Shown here: positions 25,238 to 34,173 of the stretch, in pieces
Numbering within the stretch: position 1 is the first letter of the stretch
Layout: each line of letters starts with the position of its first letter
From: Pseudotamlana agarivorans
GTDB lineage: Bacteria; Bacteroidota; Bacteroidia; Flavobacteriales; Flavobacteriaceae
Direction of reading: 5' to 3'
Length of the DNA: 64,000 nt
Assembly (NCBI RefSeq): GCF_018860245.1
Contig: NZ_JAHKPD010000011.1
Coordinates: 1-64,000, forward strand
Made by a program: the position numbers and the translations under genes
Notes under the pieces: model-generated
Databases searched by the model: none
Told to the model about the DNA's origin: nothing
The model's input: only the letters and a program-made list of their open reading frames with translations

Positions 25238-27100
25238 TTACAGGGTTAATTGCAGCCCTACTCTAACATTTCTCCCTTTTGTCGTGTATTGAGAGATTTC
25301 TAAATAATCTTCATTTAAAATATTATCAATACCTGCGAAAAATTTAATTTTATTTTCAAGCACAGTGTGACTGATATAAAAATTAACCAAACTAAAACTA
25401 TCTAAAGTAACATCTCCATTGTCTAACCTGTCACCCGTATATTGGTAAGACAATGATGCAAATGTCTTAGTACAAAAGTCGTAACCTACAAGTAAGTTTC
25501 CTTTATGTTCTGGAATTCTTACAGGCTGTCCTTCTTTATTTTCAGCAAACATATAATTCGCCGTAACACTAAGGTTTTTAATAGGTTTGGCATTCACTTC
25601 AAATTCTACACCATGAAAACGAACTAAATCGGCAGAATTTAAGTACCCTAGAGTATAATCGTAGATAAAAAAGTTCTCTTCTTCCCTGTTAAAATAAAGT
25701 CCGCTAACTCTAAAATTGTTAGAAAATTTAAACTCCAAACCACCTTCAATCGTTTTGTTTTCCTCAGGTTTTAAATCAGGGTTTGCACCAAAATAACCAT
25801 GTAGTTGAGATAATGACGGTGCTATAAATGAGGTGCTATAAGAAGCAAAAACCTTACTATAAGCATCGTTATCCTTTTTGAAAACAAAAGAAGGATTTAC
25901 ATTATAAGTAAAATGCGTTCCATATTCACTGTGATTATTTAATCGCCCACCCATGTTCACATTCAATCCAAACTTAGAAACATAAACAACATTAGCATAA
26001 GGGTCTACTATAGTAAACTTTTTTTCCTCATCAAATAAAGCTTCATTTTCAAGAACATTTACACCTACAATAGTATAAAATGTTTCGTCGAAAACATACT
26101 TATTGTAAAGGTCGAATATGTAATTCTTAGATTCGAAAACTGAAGGATAATCGGAAATAAATTCACGATTATATTCTGAATATGCGCCATTAAAATTCAC
26201 ACTTCCGTTTTCATACCTATATTTAGCGGTCATACCTACACGCGATTGATCACTGTTAAACTGATCATCGGTATCGGCTAAACTAAAACTAGCATCGTAA
26301 CCATCGATACCTGATTCAATATCTGTAAAATTCCCAAACACGCCAATTGAAAAGGCATCACTAAAATTGTAACCCAAATTAACATCTACACCCAATTTTG
26401 AAAACGGATCTTTTTCATTAGCATCAGTAATAACTGCAGACATACCGTCTGTGTATTGCTGACTAAAAGCTGCGCGGTAAGTAAACTTATCTAAGGTTCC
26501 GCCCAGAGTGACACTGTTATTGAAATCACTTAAATCGTAGTCCTGATCGTCTTGTGATTGATTTGTTCCAATACTAGAGCCAACAACGGCACTTATCTTT
26601 TTAGAGCTTGCTTTTTTTGTTGTAATATTTATAACAGCCGTAGCTGCACCACTTCCGTACAAAGTACTGGCTGCACCTTTTATAATTTCAATGGATTCTA
26701 TCTGACTTAAGTTTAACAACCTAAAATCGTACTCACCATTAATTTGCGAGGGGTCACCTATTTGTACACCATCAACAATAACTAAAACTTGACGGTTACG
26801 ACCTCCACGAACATAAACGCCTAAATTTTGTCCGGCATTACTTCTACTTCCGTTAATTTCAATGCCAGATTGGGCGTTAATCAGTTCAGCGACTGTCCTT
26901 CCCTGATTTTTATCTATCTCTTCTTGAGAAATTTTAATAACTGTTTTTCCTGAATTTTCACGCTTTAATTCAAATCGTGAATCTGAAATTACAACTTCAT
27001 CGAGTTGTTCCAATTTAGTGGAATCTTCTTGCTCTTGAGCAATACCAACTAGTGACATCCCTAAACATAGGATACCAAAAACATGTGTTTTTTTGTGCAT
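25238..27100 (-). CDS. btuB: TonB-dependent outer-membrane receptor for cobalamin (BtuB-like)
   Basis: The 620-residue protein imports B12 across the outer membrane using TonB energy. After a signal peptide (MHKKTHVFGILCLGMSLVGIAQ) comes a TonB box (QLDEVVISD). The plug domain spans about 45-160 (GVYVRGGRNRQVLVIVDGVQIGDPSQ), then a 22-strand barrel ends in GLQLTL with the C-terminal hydrophobic residue. ATG 27127 is an alternative start adding nine residues. A cobalamin riboswitch directly upstream fixes the substrate. Confidence 0.93.
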   Translation of the reverse strand: MHKKTHVFGILCLGMSLVGIAQEQEDSTKLEQLDEVVISDSRFELKRENSGKTVIKISQEEIDKNQGRTVAELINAQSGIEINGSRSNAGQNLGVYVRGGRNRQVLVIVDGVQIGDPSQINGEYDFRLLNLSQIESIEIIKGAASTLYGSGAATAVINITTKKASSKKISAVVGSSIGTNQSQDDQDYDLSDFNNSVTLGGTLDKFTYRAAFSQQYTDGMSAVITDANEKDPFSKLGVDVNLGYNFSDAFSIGVFGNFTDIESGIDGYDASFSLADTDDQFNSDQSRVGMTAKYRYENGSVNFNGAYSEYNREFISDYPSVFESKNYIFDLYNKYVFDETFYTIVGVNVLENEALFDEEKKFTIVDPYANVVYVSKFGLNVNMGGRLNNHSEYGTHFTYNVNPSFVFKKDNDAYSKVFASYSTSFIAPSLSQLHGYFGANPDLKPEENKTIEGGLEFKFSNNFRVSGLYFNREEENFFIYDYTLGYLNSADLVRFHGVEFEVNAKPIKNLSVTANYMFAENKEGQPVRIPEHKGNLLVGYDFCTKTFASLSYQYTGDRLDNGDVTLDSFSLVNFYISHTVLENKIKFFAGIDNILNEDYLEISQYTTKGRNVRVGLQLTL

Positions 27101-27180
27101 TTTAATACTATTAATCGAGAATCGCATGGAAATACATACGCAAACTTTTATCCCGAAAGTTTAACTTATTTTGTTTGAAT

Positions 27181-27393
27181 GTGGCAGGTCTCCTGACTTG
27201 TTTTATGTTATTTCACCTTCCCAGCTAAAAGCCAGTGGTATTGAAGTTAATAACATCCTTTTAAAAGGTGCTGAACATCCCGATAGCAATCGGAACAGCA
27301 TAAACTTACAGTTGCGGGAACAGTTCTGGAATTAATTAAAAATTGCACCAGATTCCCTTTTAATCCGTTTAACTTAATATTAAAACAGAACCA
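27181..27393 (-). promoter_or_regulatory. Cobalamin riboswitch
   Basis: On the minus strand the leader of the receptor gene carries the conserved B12-box elements in order. These are AAAAGGGAATCTGGTG, CCCGCAACTGTAA, CCACTGGC...GCTGGGAAGG and AGTCAGGAGACCTGCC. Adenosylcobalamin binding should repress the receptor, probably at translation initiation, as the aptamer ends about 50-80 bases before the start codon. Confidence 0.95.
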
Positions 27394-27403
27394 AAATTCG
27401 CTG

Positions 27404-27432
27404 CAAATGTACTATCTATTTTTAGAATCAAA
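27404..27432 (-). promoter_or_regulatory. Promoter of the riboswitch-controlled transcript
   Basis: On the minus strand, TACATTTG (27411-27404) is a perfect -7 box. TTTG at 27432-27429 lies 17 bp upstream as a possible -33 element. Transcription would begin near 27398, at the 5' edge of the riboswitch. Confidence 0.65.
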
Positions 27433-27500
27433 ATCTTTTTTGGAGGTTATTTCTTAAAAAAAGATTAATCTTTGTAATTCTATTTAACAGTTGAAATTTC

Positions 27501-28004
27501 ATGATTTATTACATCACAGGAGGAGAACGCTCAGGGAAAAGCAGTTACGCTCAAAACTTAGCATTGTCCTTTTCTAACAGTCCGAAATACATTGCCACCT
27601 CAAGAATTTGGGACGATAACCACAGAGCACGTATTGAACGCCATATTGCCGATCGCGACGAACGTTGGACTTCTGTAGAAGAAGAAAAAGAGCTCGCTAA
27701 ATTTATAAACCCCAATGAAGTTGTGGTGATTGATTGTGTAACCTTATGGCTAACCAATTTTTTCATCGATACCAAAAATGATATCGAAGAAGCATTAAAA
27801 TTAGCAAAGATAGAGTTCAACAAACTCCTCAATCTTGACGCCACGATTATTATCATTTCCAATGAAATTGGTATGGGGGTACACGCCCAAACTGAAGTGG
27901 GTAGAAAATTCACAGAGCTTCAAGGTTGGATGAATCAACACATTGCCAAAAATGCCAATAAAGCCACGATGATGGTATCAGGAATTCCCTTAACTTTAAA
28001 ATAA
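27501..28004 (+). CDS. cobU: Adenosylcobinamide kinase / guanylyltransferase
   Basis: The bifunctional enzyme phosphorylates adenosylcobinamide and then transfers GMP to give adenosylcobinamide-GDP. The 167-residue protein has the P-loop GGERSGKSS at residues 6-14. It also has the RIERHIADR segment that carries the guanylylated His, VVVIDCVTLWLTN, and NEIGMGVHAQTEVGRKFTE. It is the first gene of cobU-cobT-cobS-cobC, with spacings of 6 bp or overlaps. This is a nucleotide-loop assembly pathway, used for both salvage and de novo synthesis. Confidence 0.95.
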   Translation: MIYYITGGERSGKSSYAQNLALSFSNSPKYIATSRIWDDNHRARIERHIADRDERWTSVEEEKELAKFINPNEVVVIDCVTLWLTNFFIDTKNDIEEALKLAKIEFNKLLNLDATIIIISNEIGMGVHAQTEVGRKFTELQGWMNQHIAKNANKATMMVSGIPLTLK

Positions 28005-28010
28005 CCCCTC

Positions 28011-29027
28011 ATGATTAAAACCGACTTAAAACAAACGCTTCAACACAAAATTGACACAAAAACGAAACCTCTAGGTGCCCTTGGTAAACTAGAAGATTTG
28101 GCTTTTAAAATAGGTTGTATTCAAAATACTGAAACCCCTAAAATTTCAAAACCAGTGATTGTTGTTTTTGCTGCCGATCATGGTATTGCAGCTAAAGGTG
28201 AAGTAAATCCGTTTCCTCAGGAAGTTACCGCTCAAATGGTTTACAACTTCGTGAATGGGGGGGCTGCGATAAACGTATTCAGCAAAACCAACGACATCGA
28301 ATTAAAAGTCGTTGATGCTGGCGTGAACCATACTTTTGATGCTGAATTAAATATTATTGATGCTAAAATTGATTTTGGTACAAAAAACTACCAATTAGAG
28401 CCTGCTATGACCCAAGCACAATGTGCTGATGCTTTTACTAAAGCAGGAGCTATTGTTGAAGAGCTTCAAAAAGAAGGTTGTAACACCATTGGTTTTGGTG
28501 AAATGGGGATTAGCAATACCTCTTCAGCAGCTTTATTAATGAGCTATTTCACGAAAACGCCTATTGAAGACTGCGTGGGTTCTGGCACGGGATTAGATCC
28601 TGAAGGCATTTCTAAAAAAGCAAAAATCCTAACAGAAGTTTATAATAAATATACTCCTAAAACAGCACAAGAGGCCTTAGCTACTTTTGGCGGATTTGAA
28701 GTTGCCATGCTATGTGGAGCAATTCTTAAAGCAGCCGAATTAAATATGGTGATTGTTATTGATGGTTTCATTGTCACTGCAGCACTTTTAGCCGCCACGG
28801 CGATTAAACCTGAGGTTATTGAAAACTGTGTTTTTGCACACAGCTCAAACGAGCAAGGACACCAAAGAATGTTAGCATTTTTAGAAGCTGAACCACTTTT
28901 ATCTCTAGGCTTACGTCTTGGTGAAGGTACAGGTGCTGCTTTAGCGATTCCGCTTTTAAGAGCTTCTGTAGATTTTTTAAGTGATATGGCCAGTTTTGAA
29001 AGTGCTGGTGTAAGTAACGAATCTTAA
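28011..29027 (+). CDS. cobT: Nicotinate-nucleotide--dimethylbenzimidazole phosphoribosyltransferase
   Basis: The enzyme makes alpha-ribazole phosphate from nicotinate mononucleotide and a lower-ligand base such as dimethylbenzimidazole. At 338 residues it has normal length. Family motifs are TKPLGALGKLEDLA near 18-31, FAADHGIAAKGE near 55, NFVNGGAAINVF, GFGEMGISNTSSAA and LRLGEGTGAALA; the last holds the catalytic Glu. It starts 6 bp after cobU, in the same operon. Confidence 0.95.
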   Translation: MIKTDLKQTLQHKIDTKTKPLGALGKLEDLAFKIGCIQNTETPKISKPVIVVFAADHGIAAKGEVNPFPQEVTAQMVYNFVNGGAAINVFSKTNDIELKVVDAGVNHTFDAELNIIDAKIDFGTKNYQLEPAMTQAQCADAFTKAGAIVEELQKEGCNTIGFGEMGISNTSSAALLMSYFTKTPIEDCVGSGTGLDPEGISKKAKILTEVYNKYTPKTAQEALATFGGFEVAMLCGAILKAAELNMVIVIDGFIVTAALLAATAIKPEVIENCVFAHSSNEQGHQRMLAFLEAEPLLSLGLRLGEGTGAALAIPLLRASVDFLSDMASFESAGVSNES

Positions 29028-29037
29028 TACAAAATTG

Positions 29038-29799
29038 ATGAAACGAGAGCTCCAAATTTTCCTTACTGCCATGATGTTTTTTACCCGTATTCCTTGTCCG
29101 AAATGGGTCAATCACGAACCTGAGTTTTTAACAAAAAGTTCTAAATATTTCTCCTTAATAGGTATTATCGTTGGAAGCATTGGAGCCCTGGTTTATTATG
29201 GCGCTTCATTTATTTTTTCTACAGAAATTTCTATTGCCCTAAGCATGGTAGCCACTATTTATACGACAGGCGCTTTTCACGAAGATGGTTTTGCCGATGT
29301 TTGCGACGGCCTTGGCGGTGGATGGACCAAAGAGAAAATCCTACTCATTATGAAGGATTCTCGATTGGGCACCTATGGCGCTGCGGGGTTGGGGTTAATT
29401 CTAGGTATAAAGTTTCTAGCGCTTACAGACACACCGGTGTTATTAATTCCGTTAACCATCATTTCTGGTCACAGTTTAAGCCGTTTTATTGCCACAACTT
29501 TAATTTACACCCATCCTTACGTTCGCGACACCGACGACAGTAAAGCCAAACCTGCTGCAAAAAGCATGAGTTTCTTCATGTTAGTGAGCTCGGCAGTTTT
29601 TGGAATTCTACCACTTTTCTTTTTTAAAACACCACTTATTTTTCTAACCATCATCCCCTGCTATTTGGCTAAAATGTTTTTAGCGGCGAAGTTTAAAAAA
29701 TGGATTGGTGGCCAAACTGGCGACTGCGCTGGTGCTGTGCAACAATTCTCAGAAGTTATCTTTTATTTAAGTGCTCTAGCTTTATGGAAATTTATTTAA
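29038..29799 (+). CDS. cobS: Adenosylcobinamide-GDP ribazoletransferase (cobalamin synthase)
   Basis: The 253-residue integral membrane enzyme joins adenosylcobinamide-GDP with alpha-ribazole (or its phosphate). It has several transmembrane helices. The acidic motif HEDGFADVCDGLGGGW lies near residue 80-95, where Mg2+ is bound. The GQTGDCAGAVQQ motif is near the C-terminus. I chose ATG 29038 rather than the TTG directly before it. The last 16 bases overlap cobC. Confidence 0.94.
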   Translation: MKRELQIFLTAMMFFTRIPCPKWVNHEPEFLTKSSKYFSLIGIIVGSIGALVYYGASFIFSTEISIALSMVATIYTTGAFHEDGFADVCDGLGGGWTKEKILLIMKDSRLGTYGAAGLGLILGIKFLALTDTPVLLIPLTIISGHSLSRFIATTLIYTHPYVRDTDDSKAKPAAKSMSFFMLVSSAVFGILPLFFFKTPLIFLTIIPCYLAKMFLAAKFKKWIGGQTGDCAGAVQQFSEVIFYLSALALWKFI

Positions 29800-30350
29800 T
29801 CAGGCATACCACACCTGCGGTGGAAAAAGGTATTTGTTACGGGCAAACAGATTTAGACCTCGTTGAAAATCACGAAGAAGAATTTGCAGCCATTTTATCA
29901 AAACTTCCGAAGGAAAAAGAATTTCGCGTGATTTCTAGTCCGTTAAAACGCTGTACAAGCTTAGCCGAAACATTCAGTGAAACCGCAACTTTAGAACCGC
30001 GTTTGAAAGAACTTAACTTTGGTGATTGGGAAATGCAAGCTTGGAACGATATCCCGGAAGAAGCGATGGCGCCTTGGATGACAGATTTTGTAAACGTGGC
30101 CGTTCCAAACGGAGAATCTTACGTGCAACTGGCTTCACGGGTGCAAGCTTATTTTGAAGATTTAGCGCATTCTAACAACCCAAAAGACCACATCATTGTT
30201 TGCCACGCTGGCCCGATGCGTGCTTTTTTGGCTCATGTTTTAGATATTCCGCTTAAAGATTCCTTCAAAATTAAAATACAATACGGTGATGTGTTTCATT
30301 TGAAATTGGAAAATGGAAAATTTCAATTGATTACGCCTGTTAAATTGTAA
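29784..30350 (+). CDS. cobC: Alpha-ribazole phosphatase, histidine phosphatase family
   Basis: The 188-residue protein has the phosphoglycerate-mutase-type motif LIRHTTP at residues 5-11, with the phosphorylated His8. LKELNFGDWE follows, and a second catalytic His is in VCHAGPMRAF. It should remove phosphate from alpha-ribazole phosphate or adenosylcobalamin phosphate. I chose ATG 29784, which overlaps cobS by 16 bp; upstream sequence in this frame is just the cobS gene read out of frame. The context supports CobC over a general phosphatase. Confidence 0.88.
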   Translation: MEIYLIRHTTPAVEKGICYGQTDLDLVENHEEEFAAILSKLPKEKEFRVISSPLKRCTSLAETFSETATLEPRLKELNFGDWEMQAWNDIPEEAMAPWMTDFVNVAVPNGESYVQLASRVQAYFEDLAHSNNPKDHIIVCHAGPMRAFLAHVLDIPLKDSFKIKIQYGDVFHLKLENGKFQLITPVKL

Positions 30351-30354
30351 CAAG

Positions 30355-31020
30355 TTATAAGCTTACCTCCTTATTTTTAAGCCTCATAACAGCAAAATTA
30401 TAGTTACTAGACACCGCTTTTTCTGTAATTTCAACATCAACTTTATGCTTAAAAAAAGGTGCATTAACCACCAAGGTATGGAATTCACCATTTTCACCAC
30501 AGGCATCAATCCCTTTGTTTTCAAGTTCCTCAACCAGTTCGGCTGTAATGGTTCTTCCCAAATAATCGGGACCTAATTCTTGATTACAAGACACAATAAC
30601 GGCTTCGATACCTGCCTCAACCAACTCCAAAACCAATTGTTTTCTGTTGCCCTGCCATAAAGGTAAAACGGCTTCCAAATTCGCTGCGGCGGACACCTTT
30701 TCTTCCCAAGCACGATGTGATTCAATATCAATATCACCAAAAACAGCATGCGAAATCGGGTAATCTTTCACAATTCGTTGTAAATTCTCTATGTATTTGA
30801 CTTCGTAATCTGTCCATGTGCTGCTAAAAAAGTGGATAGGTAATTCTAAGGCTTCAGCCTGGGCTTCTAACACAGGTTTAGGTATGCCATGTGACCGTGA
30901 TCGATCTCCAAATTCGTTCATCACATTTAAAAGTACAGCTGGCTTAAACCCTAATTTTGTTGCCTTATAAAACGCATAACAACTATCTTTTCCACCACTC
31001 CAAGAACACAAAAAATTCAT
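30355..31020 (-). CDS. DUF71 / Dph6-type ATP pyrophosphatase, copy 2
   Basis: The 221-residue protein has the PP-loop SGGKDS at residues 8-13, SHGIPKPVLEAQAEAL, VFGDIDIESHRAWEE and ACGENGEFHTLV. It lies between cobC and the B12 ABC transporter, but on the opposite strand. The position fits the B12-linked branch of DUF71 predicted from comparative genomics. The reaction is unknown; an ATP-dependent amidation of a corrinoid side chain is one possibility. It is more compact than the copy at 24438. Confidence 0.85.
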   Translation of the reverse strand: MNFLCSWSGGKDSCYAFYKATKLGFKPAVLLNVMNEFGDRSRSHGIPKPVLEAQAEALELPIHFFSSTWTDYEVKYIENLQRIVKDYPISHAVFGDIDIESHRAWEEKVSAAANLEAVLPLWQGNRKQLVLELVEAGIEAVIVSCNQELGPDYLGRTITAELVEELENKGIDACGENGEFHTLVVNAPFFKHKVDVEITEKAVSSNYNFAVMRLKNKEVSL

Positions 31021-31106
31021 CTATTTTTATTTAATTTGCTCAAAAGTAACCTTAAGTCTGTCGTAATACAAAAAAATTAATGACCTTTGAACTTCAATTT
31101 TAGTCC

Positions 31107-32246
31107 ATGCGTTTTTTAATTTTACTCTCCCTTAGCTTCCTTTTTTTGACTTCCTGTAAGGATGAAAAAAAAGAAAACCATACCATTCCTGTCACTCAAG
31201 TATCTCCTGAAAACATTAAATATGCTGAAGGTTTTTCAATTACAAATCATAAAAATTACACCGAATTAATAGTAACTTCACCATGGCCAGGAAGTCAAGA
31301 TGCCTTTCGTTACATTTTAGTAAAGGATGACAAATACATTCCTGATTTTCGTGAATCTGCTGTAGTTATTAAACTACCTGTAGCCAAAGTAGTTGCTATG
31401 TCCACCACCAATATTCCCGCTTTAGAATATTTAAATGTAGAAAATCGATTGGTTGGTTTTCCGGCTACAAAATACATTTCTTCAGAAAAAACGAGAGCTC
31501 TAATTGATAACGGACAAATAAAAGATTTAAACAACGATTTAGAAATTAACATGGAATTATTTCTAGAGTTGCAGCCCGATTTAGTGATTGCTTTCACCGT
31601 AAACGGAAAAAACAAATCGCTTAAACAAATTGAAAAATTTGGTTTCCCTGTCGTTTTAGATGGTTCGTGGACAGAAGAACATCCTCTAGGCCGCGCCGAA
31701 TGGATTAAATTTATGGGTGCTCTTTTTGACAAACAGGAAGAAGCCAACACCATTTTTGATAACATTGAAGCCGATTATTTAGAAGCGAAGAAACTCGCTT
31801 TGCAGGTCAATGAAAAACCAGTTACCTTTTCGGGGTCTATGTTTAATGATGTTTGGAATGTTCCTGGAGGAAAAAGTTTTATTGCCAAATACTTTGAGGA
31901 TGCCAACACCAATTACTTGTGGAAAGACGATATGTCGAATGGTAGTATTCAACTTAACTTTGAAAATGTTTTAGAACGTGCCAACCAAGCCGAACTATGG
32001 ATTGGAGCTGGCTCTTTTCAAACACTTGAGGCCATGAAAAACAACCATAAAGGCTACAGCTATTTTAATGCTTTCAAAAATAAAAACATATACACATATA
32101 CTAAAAAAATAGGTCCGAAAGGGGGCTTACTTTTTTATGAATTAGGGCCTTTACGTCCAGATCTTATTTTAAAGGACATCATCAATATTTCACACCCTGG
32201 ATTATTAGATGGTTATGAAAATTACTTTTTTAAACGTTTAGATTAG
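31107..32246 (+). CDS. btuF: Cobalamin ABC transporter substrate-binding lipoprotein (BtuF-like)
   Basis: The 379-residue protein has a lipoprotein signal ending in LTSC (Cys17). Its type III periplasmic-binding fold comprises two lobes joined by a long helix (about 190-215). Typical segments are KVVAMSTTNIPALEYL, ELQPDLVIAF and GSMFNDVWNVPGGKSF. It is followed directly by permease and ATPase genes. Sequence alone does not separate B12 from iron-siderophore binding, but the cob genes beside it favour a corrinoid. Confidence 0.83.
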   Translation: MRFLILLSLSFLFLTSCKDEKKENHTIPVTQVSPENIKYAEGFSITNHKNYTELIVTSPWPGSQDAFRYILVKDDKYIPDFRESAVVIKLPVAKVVAMSTTNIPALEYLNVENRLVGFPATKYISSEKTRALIDNGQIKDLNNDLEINMELFLELQPDLVIAFTVNGKNKSLKQIEKFGFPVVLDGSWTEEHPLGRAEWIKFMGALFDKQEEANTIFDNIEADYLEAKKLALQVNEKPVTFSGSMFNDVWNVPGGKSFIAKYFEDANTNYLWKDDMSNGSIQLNFENVLERANQAELWIGAGSFQTLEAMKNNHKGYSYFNAFKNKNIYTYTKKIGPKGGLLFYELGPLRPDLILKDIINISHPGLLDGYENYFFKRLD

Positions 32247-33275
32247 TTGCAAAATACCAAAAGATACCAGCTTATATTTTTAGCATTAATTCTGCTACTC
32301 CTCCTCTGTTTTTTTATAAACATTAGCTTGGGGTCTATTTCTATTCCTAATGTTGAAATTTTCAAAACAATATTCGGAAAATCAGCCCATATGTCTTGGC
32401 ATCATATTATTATGGACTACAGGCTACCAAAAGCCTTCACCGCTATTATCGTTGGTTCTGGCTTAGGTATTTCGGGGTTGATGATGCAAACACTTTTTAG
32501 AAACCCTTTAGCAGGACCTTTTGTGCTGGGGATTACTTCTGGCGCGAGTTTAGGGGTTGCTATAGTCACAATGGGCACTTCGCTTTTCGGCGGTTTGCTT
32601 TTAGGCGTTTTAGCTTCAAAATGGACCTTAGTTATGGCAGCTACTTTAGGTAGTTTTCTAGTGCTTCTAACCGTTTTAATAGTATCTACGAAAGTTAGAG
32701 ATGCTATGGCGATATTAATCATCGGGCTCATGTTTGGAAGTATTTCTGGAGCCGTGGTAAATGTCCTTTCTTATTTTAGCTCTGCGGAAGAATTACAACA
32801 ATATTTCTTCTGGGGTTTTGGTAGTTTAGGAAACCTTTCATGGAACGAATTACTCATACTCTTTATACTTTATGCCGCCGGAATCCTATTAAGTTTAGCA
32901 GCGATAAAAAGTTTAAACTCCTTATTATTAGGTGAAAATTATGCAAAAAGCTTAGGTTTAGACATCAAAAAAAGCCGACTACTTATTATCACTTCAACCA
33001 GTCTATTAGCCGGGACCATTACCGCTTTTGCAGGGCCAATCGCATTTATAGGTTTAGCTATTCCTCATATAACCAGACAGGTTTTTAGCACCTCCAACCA
33101 TAAAATATTACTGCCTGCAGTATTTTTATTTGGCGCCATAATCATGCTAATTTGTGACAGTATTGCACAATTACCATCAAGCGATTATACATTACCAATT
33201 AATGCGATTACCTCTTTAATTGGCGCTCCCGTAGTGATTTGGTTATTGGTAAGAAAACGTAAAATGATGTTTTAA
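32247..33275 (+). CDS. btuC: Cobalamin ABC transporter permease (FecCD/BtuC family)
   Basis: The 342-residue inner-membrane permease has about ten transmembrane helices. The family motif GISGLMMQTLFRNPLAGPFV is near residue 72, and GPIAFIGLAIPHITR, the loop that contacts the ATPase, is near 255. Its TTG start follows the btuF stop codon with no gap, and its end overlaps the ATPase gene. It should form the BtuC2D2 channel with that gene. Confidence 0.87.
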   Translation: MQNTKRYQLIFLALILLLLLCFFINISLGSISIPNVEIFKTIFGKSAHMSWHHIIMDYRLPKAFTAIIVGSGLGISGLMMQTLFRNPLAGPFVLGITSGASLGVAIVTMGTSLFGGLLLGVLASKWTLVMAATLGSFLVLLTVLIVSTKVRDAMAILIIGLMFGSISGAVVNVLSYFSSAEELQQYFFWGFGSLGNLSWNELLILFILYAAGILLSLAAIKSLNSLLLGENYAKSLGLDIKKSRLLIITSTSLLAGTITAFAGPIAFIGLAIPHITRQVFSTSNHKILLPAVFLFGAIIMLICDSIAQLPSSDYTLPINAITSLIGAPVVIWLLVRKRKMMF

Positions 33276-34069
33276 TGGAAAATCCAAACACACATAGCGT
33301 TTTAAAAACTGAGAATTTATCGATTGGTTATAGCTCGAAAAAAGAATCTACTGTTATTGCATCCCATATTAATATTGCCTTGCAAAAAGGGCAATTGGTT
33401 GGTTTAATTGGTGCGAATGGTATTGGGAAATCGACTCTTTTGCGTTCGTTAACCGGTGTGCAAGCCCAATTATCTGGTGATATATTTATAAATAACAAGC
33501 TTTTGAAAGCTCATTCAAATTTAGAATTAGCTAAAGTTTTAAGCTTAGTACTTACCGAAAAGTTAGCATCTAAAAACCTTACTGTTTTTGAACTGGTAGC
33601 CTTAGGGAGACAGCCATACACCAATTGGATTGGAAATTTTTCTGCAGAAGATATTCAAATTATAAACCGTTCCCTCTCACAAATTAAAATTGAAAACTTA
33701 AAGGACAAAAAATGTTTTGAACTGAGCGACGGCCAACTTCAAAAGGTCATGATTGCACGTGCTTTAGCTCAAGACACAGATTTGATTATTCTAGATGAAC
33801 CTACCACACATTTAGACATGTATCACAAAGCATACATTTTAAAACTACTTCAAAAATTAGCTAGAGAAACCCAAAAGACGATTTTATTTTCGTCTCATGA
33901 AATTGATTTGGCCATTCAGCTTTGTGACAAACTCATTGTAATGACCGATGAAACCGTGGTTTCAGACGCCCCTTGTAACCTGATTTCAAAAGGCACATTC
34001 AACACCTTATTCCCAGAAGACTTAATAGCTTTTGATGCGAAAACAGGAACTTTTAAGGTGAAAAAGTAA
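33275..34069 (+). CDS. btuD: Cobalamin ABC transporter ATP-binding protein
   Basis: The 264-residue ATPase has Walker A GANGIGKST near residue 49. The signature is LSDGQLQKVMIARA, with Asp in place of the usual Gly at the third position. Walker B LIILDEP follows, with the H-loop His in FSSHEIDLA. It overlaps the permease gene by one base and ends the transporter operon. A terminator follows directly. Confidence 0.87.
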   Translation: MENPNTHSVLKTENLSIGYSSKKESTVIASHINIALQKGQLVGLIGANGIGKSTLLRSLTGVQAQLSGDIFINNKLLKAHSNLELAKVLSLVLTEKLASKNLTVFELVALGRQPYTNWIGNFSAEDIQIINRSLSQIKIENLKDKKCFELSDGQLQKVMIARALAQDTDLIILDEPTTHLDMYHKAYILKLLQKLARETQKTILFSSHEIDLAIQLCDKLIVMTDETVVSDAPCNLISKGTFNTLFPEDLIAFDAKTGTFKVKK

Positions 34070-34090
34070 AAAGGCCTAAACCTTTTTTTT
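34068..34090 (+). terminator. Terminator after the B12 transporter operon
   Basis: AAAAAGG and CCTTTTT pair around CCTAAA and run into eight T. It begins within the btuD stop codon region. Confidence 0.7.
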
Positions 34091-34173
34091 CGTATCTTTA
34101 GTAAGTTCTTTATCCCCATTTAAATTCTACTAGTAGAAAAACAACTTCCTTTGTTTGGTCTAAATTCAAGATC

